10,087 nt of DNA from Bordetella sp. (GTDB lineage Bacteria > Pseudomonadota > Gammaproteobacteria > Burkholderiales > Burkholderiaceae_B): the NCBI GenBank assembly GCA_027450125.1, contig DAIDKG010000034.1, positions 1-10,087 on the forward strand. The letters are read 5' to 3'. The notes below the pieces were generated by a model. It was not told the origin of the DNA. It ran no database searches and was given only the letters and a program-made list of their open reading frames with translations. Made by a program: the position numbers and the translations under genes. Positions 7,164 to 10,087 of this stretch are shown here, one piece after another. How positions within the stretch are numbered: position 1 is the stretch's first letter; the number at the start of each line of letters is the position of its first letter.

Positions 7164-8615
7164 GTGAACAAACCTGATTTCGATATGGTGCTGTTCGGCG
7201 GCACCGGCGATCTGGCACGGCGCAAACTGATGCCGGCGTTGTTCAGTGCGCATTGCGCGGGGCAACTGCATCCGGCCGCCCGCATCGTCGCCACCGGCAG
7301 CCGTCGCGCCAGCACGCAGGACTATGTGGCGGAACTGGAAGAGGCCATGACGCAGCAGCGCTTGGGCGCGCTGCAAGACTGGGCCGATTTCGCCCATCGC
7401 ATCGTCTACATGCAGGTCGATGCGCACGATCCGGCACACTTCGATGCGCTGGGGGAACTGCTCCAGGCGCGTTCGCCGCAGGTGGTGGTGTGTTATCTGG
7501 CTACCGCGCCGCATCTTTTCGTGCCGGTCTGCGAGCAACTGGGGCGCATCGGCCTGAATCATCCGGGCGTGCGGGTCGTGCTGGAAAAGCCGCTGGGCCA
7601 TGACCTGGACTCGTCCGAGTCGATCAACGACGCGGTCGCGCACCACTTCGCCGAAGACCAGATCTATCGCATCGATCACTACCTGGGCAAGGAATCGGTG
7701 CAGAACCTCATGGCGATCCGTTTCGGCAACGCGCTGTTCGACCCTCTGTGGCGGCGCGAGTGGGTGCGCGAAGTGCAGATCACCATCGCCGAGGAGCTGG
7801 GCGTGGAAGCGCGCGGCGATTTCTATGACCGCACAGGGGCGTTGCGCGACATGGTGCAGAACCACCTGCTGCAGCTCGTGTGCATGGTCGCGATGGAACC
7901 GCCGGCAAGCCTGGCCGAAGACGCCATCCGCGACGAGAAGATCAAGATCCTCAAGGCGCTCAAGCCCATCCTGCCGCGGGACGTGAGCGAGAAAACCGTG
8001 CGCGGGCAATATCACGCCGGCGCCATCCAGGGCCAGCCGGTGCCGGGTTACCTGCAGGAGCCGGGCATCGCGGCCGGCAGCGGCACGGAGACCTTTGTCG
8101 CAATCAAGGCCGAGATTGCCAACTGGCGCTGGGCCGACGTGCCTTTTTTCCTGCGCACTGGCAAGCGCATGCAGGCGCGCCTGGCCGAGATTGTGATCCA
8201 TTTCCGCGAAGTGCCTCACGCCATCTTTCCGCGTCCGCACGGCCTGACCGCGCCCAACCGGCTGGTGATCCGGCTGCAGCCGCAGGAAAGCATCCGACTG
8301 TACTTCCTGGTCAAGCAGCCGGGCGATACGGTCGCGCTGACGCAGACCTCGCTCGATCTGGATCTGGCCGCCTCGTCCAAGGTGCGCCGTGCCGGTGCCT
8401 ACGAGCGCCTGTTGCTGGACGTGATCCGCGGCCGGCTGGGGCTGTTCGTGCGGCGCGACGAGCAGGTGCAGGCCTGGCGTTGGGTCGAACCCATTCTCGA
8501 TACCTGGCGCGACAGCCCCATACCGCCCAGGTCGTATACGTCCGGCACATGGGGGCCGGCGGCGTCCTCGGCGCTGCTGTCGCGCGACGCCTCATCGTGG
8601 CACGAAGAAATCTAG
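7164..8615 (+). CDS. zwf: Glucose-6-phosphate 1-dehydrogenase
   Basis: This 483-residue cytoplasmic enzyme oxidises glucose-6-phosphate to 6-phosphogluconolactone with NAD(P)+. It is the entry step of the oxidative pentose phosphate and Entner-Doudoroff routes. Visible motifs are the nucleotide-binding FGGTGDLARRKL (11-22), EKPLGHDL (141-148), the substrate-binding RIDHYLGKE (169-177) and DMVQNHLLQ, whose His 234 corresponds to the family's catalytic base. The length is normal. GTG 7164 is chosen because AAGGA (7152-7156) stands 7 nt before it and the protein then starts just ahead of the cofactor motif. The longer frame would begin with a TTG inside the operator, which is implausible. The gene is divergent from the lacI-type regulator and followed by glk 172 bp later. 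The 6-phosphogluconolactonase gene often found next to zwf is not here. Confidence 0.97.
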   Translation: MNKPDFDMVLFGGTGDLARRKLMPALFSAHCAGQLHPAARIVATGSRRASTQDYVAELEEAMTQQRLGALQDWADFAHRIVYMQVDAHDPAHFDALGELLQARSPQVVVCYLATAPHLFVPVCEQLGRIGLNHPGVRVVLEKPLGHDLDSSESINDAVAHHFAEDQIYRIDHYLGKESVQNLMAIRFGNALFDPLWRREWVREVQITIAEELGVEARGDFYDRTGALRDMVQNHLLQLVCMVAMEPPASLAEDAIRDEKIKILKALKPILPRDVSEKTVRGQYHAGAIQGQPVPGYLQEPGIAAGSGTETFVAIKAEIANWRWADVPFFLRTGKRMQARLAEIVIHFREVPHAIFPRPHGLTAPNRLVIRLQPQESIRLYFLVKQPGDTVALTQTSLDLDLAASSKVRRAGAYERLLLDVIRGRLGLFVRRDEQVQAWRWVEPILDTWRDSPIPPRSYTSGTWGPAASSALLSRDASSWHEEI

Positions 8616-8628
8616 GGCCTGTCGACAC
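8614..8628 (+). repeat. Short intergenic repeat, copy 2, overlapping the zwf stop codon
   Basis: AGGGCCTGTCGACAC is identical to 460-474. Here its first two bases are the last two of the zwf TAG. The flanking bases differ between copies (GAAAACG versus CCGAAGG), so the repeat ends sharply. Confidence 0.45.
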
Positions 8629-8643
8629 CCGAAGGAGCCACGC

Positions 8644-8751
8644 ATGGGCATCCTGACGCGCACCTGGCCTGGCGCCCGATTGCCGCGCAGTGCGCGGCTC
8701 CTTTGGGCGGTGGCAGACCCTGGCCCGCCGGCAGCGCGAGATCGTTCCTGA
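8644..8751 (+). CDS. Possible 35-residue small ORF between zwf and glk
   Basis: ATG 8644 follows a perfect Shine-Dalgarno AAGGAG (8632-8637) at 6-nt spacing, the best ribosome site in the window. The frame runs 35 codons to TGA (8749-8751) and is in register with glk, which starts 36 nt later. The predicted peptide is rich in Arg, Pro and Ala, with no membrane segment or domain I recognise. Its third-codon G/C (25 of 35) looks lower than that of the neighbours, which argues against long selection as a protein. It could be a leader peptide for glk, a gene remnant left by a deletion, or chance. Confidence 0.3.
   Translation: MGILTRTWPGARLPRSARLLWAVADPGPPAARDRS
8682..8698 (+). promoter_or_regulatory. 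Stem-loop in the zwf-glk gap
   Basis: GCCGCGC (8682-8688) pairs perfectly with GCGCGGC (8692-8698) around the loop AGT. The following bases TCCTTTGGG are only weakly U-rich, so a rho-independent terminator is doubtful. A role in attenuating zwf-to-glk read-through is possible. Confidence 0.4.
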
Positions 8752-8787
8752 GTTTTCGTTTTCCTGAAATCCGAATTACGCTACTTC

Positions 8788-9771
8788 ATGCCTTCCTACG
8801 GACTTTTTCCCCGCTTGCTCGCCGACGTCGGCGGCACCAACGTGCGCTTCGCATTAGAGCGTGAAACCATGCGCCTGGACCCCGTCGTCACGCTCAAGGT
8901 GGCCGACTTCCCCTCGCTGGAAGCCGCCGCGCGGCATTACCTGTCCAGCGTCGGCGAAATGCCTCGCCATGCGGCCATTGGGCTGGCCAATCCGGTTACC
9001 CGCGACATGGTCAAGCTGACCAATCACAGCTGGGCCTTTTCGGTGGAAGGCATGCGCCGCGCGATGGGTCTGGACACGCTCCTGGCGATCAACGATTTCA
9101 CCGCGCTGGCGTTGGCGCTGCCGCATCTTCCGGCGCAGGGTCTGGCGCAGATCCGTCCGGGGCAGGCGCAGGCTTCGATGCCCAGCGTGCTGATCGGTCC
9201 GGGCACGGGGCTGGGCGTGTCGGGATTGATTCCCGGGCATGCGGGCGCGCCGGCGGTGGCCGTGGCGGGCGAGGGCGGGCATATCGAAGTCATGCCCGAA
9301 ACCGACGACGAGTGGGCGGCCTGGCGTGCCGCTCAGCGCGTGTACGGCCACGTGTCGGCCGAACGTCTGCTTTCGGGCGCGGGTTTGTCGCTGATCCACG
9401 GCGCGCTGGCTGCGAAGGCCGGCGCGGCCGCGGCCGCGCCGCTGGCGCCCGAAGCGGTCACGGCGGGCGCGCTGGAGCAGGGCGATCCCCTGTGCCTGCG
9501 CAGCATGCGCGCGTTCTTCGGCCTGCTGGGGTCGGTGGCCGCCGACGTCGCCCTGGTGCTGGGCGCGCGCGCCGGCGTCTACATCGGCGGCGGCATCGTG
9601 CCTCGGTTCGTCGGCGCGCTGCGGGACTCGCCGTTCTGCGAACGCTTTCTCGCCAAGGGGCGCATGCGCGCCTATCTGGATGCCGTGCCGATCTTCGTGG
9701 TCACGGCCGAGCATCCCGCCTTGCTGGGCTTGTCGGTGGCCTTGTCGCGGGCGGTGCCCAGGCAGGATTGA
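8788..9771 (+). CDS. glk: Glucokinase (proteobacterial Glk family)
   Basis: This 327-residue cytoplasmic kinase phosphorylates glucose with ATP to glucose-6-phosphate, the substrate of Zwf. It matches E. coli Glk (321 residues) throughout: phosphate-binding LLADVGGTNVRFAL (10-23), LTNHSWAFS (77-85), INDFTALALALP (101-112) with the catalytic Asp 103, and GPGTGLGVSGLI (138-149). Further on are GEGGHIE (161-167) with Glu 162 and His 165, GHVSAERLLSGAGL (187-200) with Glu 192, and GGGIVPRF (267-274). All expected glucose ligands are present. An Ala-rich stretch at 207-220 differs from E. coli and is probably a surface loop. ATG 8788 is the only standard start near the phosphate loop. It has no Shine-Dalgarno, which is unusual for this window. 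The gene is probably co-transcribed with zwf, though a weak TACGCT 5 nt before the ATG leaves room for its own promoter. Confidence 0.96.
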   Translation: MPSYGLFPRLLADVGGTNVRFALERETMRLDPVVTLKVADFPSLEAAARHYLSSVGEMPRHAAIGLANPVTRDMVKLTNHSWAFSVEGMRRAMGLDTLLAINDFTALALALPHLPAQGLAQIRPGQAQASMPSVLIGPGTGLGVSGLIPGHAGAPAVAVAGEGGHIEVMPETDDEWAAWRAAQRVYGHVSAERLLSGAGLSLIHGALAAKAGAAAAAPLAPEAVTAGALEQGDPLCLRSMRAFFGLLGSVAADVALVLGARAGVYIGGGIVPRFVGALRDSPFCERFLAKGRMRAYLDAVPIFVVTAEHPALLGLSVALSRAVPRQD

Positions 9772-9834
9772 GCCCTTTGCTGCGTGCTTCCCGGGCTCCG
9801 TCCGGCGCGGCCCAGGGCCTGTTGCCGACAGACG

Positions 9835-10087
9835 CTAGCGCCGCAGACGGTCTGCGATCCGCCATCCCAGCAGCGCGAGCAGCACGCCGCCGTAAATGAG
9901 GGGCGCCTGGAAATTGTTCTTGCCGGCCCGCATCCACCAGAAGTGCAGGATCGCCAGCATGCCGATCGCATAGATCGCGCGATGCAGGCGCTGCCAGTTG
10001 CGTCCCATCGCCCGCATCATTGCCTGCGGCGAAGTGATCGCCAGAAGGCTCATCAGCGTGAAGGCGGTGAAGCCCACCAGGATGAAC
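9835..10087 (-). CDS. msrQ: MsrQ, heme-binding membrane subunit of the periplasmic methionine sulfoxide reductase (C-terminal part)
   Basis: This minus-strand frame continues past the window end, so the N-terminus is missing; 83 residues and the TAG stop (9837-9835) are visible. They show the last part of the MsrQ (formerly YedZ) ferric-reductase-like membrane domain: a hydrophobic helix ending LLAITS, then NWQRLHRAIYAIGMLAILHFWW with the two His residues expected as heme ligands, and a final helix ending WRIADRLRR. MsrQ sits in the inner membrane and passes electrons to MsrP, which repairs oxidised methionines in periplasmic proteins. The gene is convergent with glk across 63 bp and is not obviously related to the sugar module. 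Confidence 0.88.
   Translation of the reverse strand, partial: FILVGFTAFTLMSLLAITSPQAMMRAMGRNWQRLHRAIYAIGMLAILHFWWMRAGKNNFQAPLIYGGVLLALLGWRIADRLRR

Noticed and set aside
8682..8707. Hairpin in the zwf-glk gap as a rho-independent terminator
   Set aside because: The stem is strong, but the following bases TCCTTTGGG are not a proper U-run.
9425..9440. GGCCGCGGCCGC run in glk as a repeat element
   Set aside because: It is an in-frame alanine-rich loop made of GC-rich codons; the reading frame is intact.
9772..9834. Bidirectional terminator between glk and msrQ
   Set aside because: Only 4-5 bp pairings were found and there is no T-run on either strand.

Overview
The window is GC-rich, and its coding regions are densely packed with G/C-ending codons. 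The proteins look like those of a betaproteobacterium, most likely an Alcaligenaceae member (Achromobacter/Bordetella-like). That placement is inferred from protein style and gene content, not from a search. No rRNA, tRNA, CRISPR array or intact mobile element was seen.

Layout, left to right on the + strand unless noted: (1) the C-terminal part of a thiamine-diphosphate (acetolactate-synthase-like) enzyme, cut by the window start; (2) an intergenic region with a perfect 20-bp palindrome (559-578), followed by an OprB-type carbohydrate porin and a complete xylose-type sugar ABC importer (xylF binding protein, xylG double ATPase, xylH permease); (3) a LacI-family repressor on the minus strand, tail-to-tail with xylH (18 bp apart); (4) a second copy of the same palindrome (7097-7114) between the repressor and the divergent zwf (glucose-6-phosphate dehydrogenase); (5) glk (glucokinase), 172 bp after zwf; (6) on the minus strand, the C-terminal part of MsrQ, cut by the window end.

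Regions 2 to 5 read as one sugar-uptake and phosphorylation module. The porin would admit sugar to the periplasm, XylFGH would import it, Glk would phosphorylate glucose, and Zwf would oxidise glucose-6-phosphate to 6-phosphogluconolactone. Two identical LacI-type operators, one before the porin/transporter operon and one between the repressor gene and zwf, make the local LacI protein the obvious common regulator. Each operator contains a consensus TTGACA that fits a -35 element, with the hexamer GATTCT exactly 17 nt downstream in both places. No xylose isomerase or xylulokinase is present, although the transporter is of the xylose class. The context therefore points to glucose, or to glucose and xylose, as the transported sugar. 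The 6-phosphogluconolactonase gene that often accompanies zwf is also absent.

The least explained stretch is the zwf-glk gap (8616-8787). It holds a 15-nt repeat also found at 460-474, a 35-codon open frame behind a perfect Shine-Dalgarno, and a 7-bp hairpin. The glk start after it has no Shine-Dalgarno of its own.
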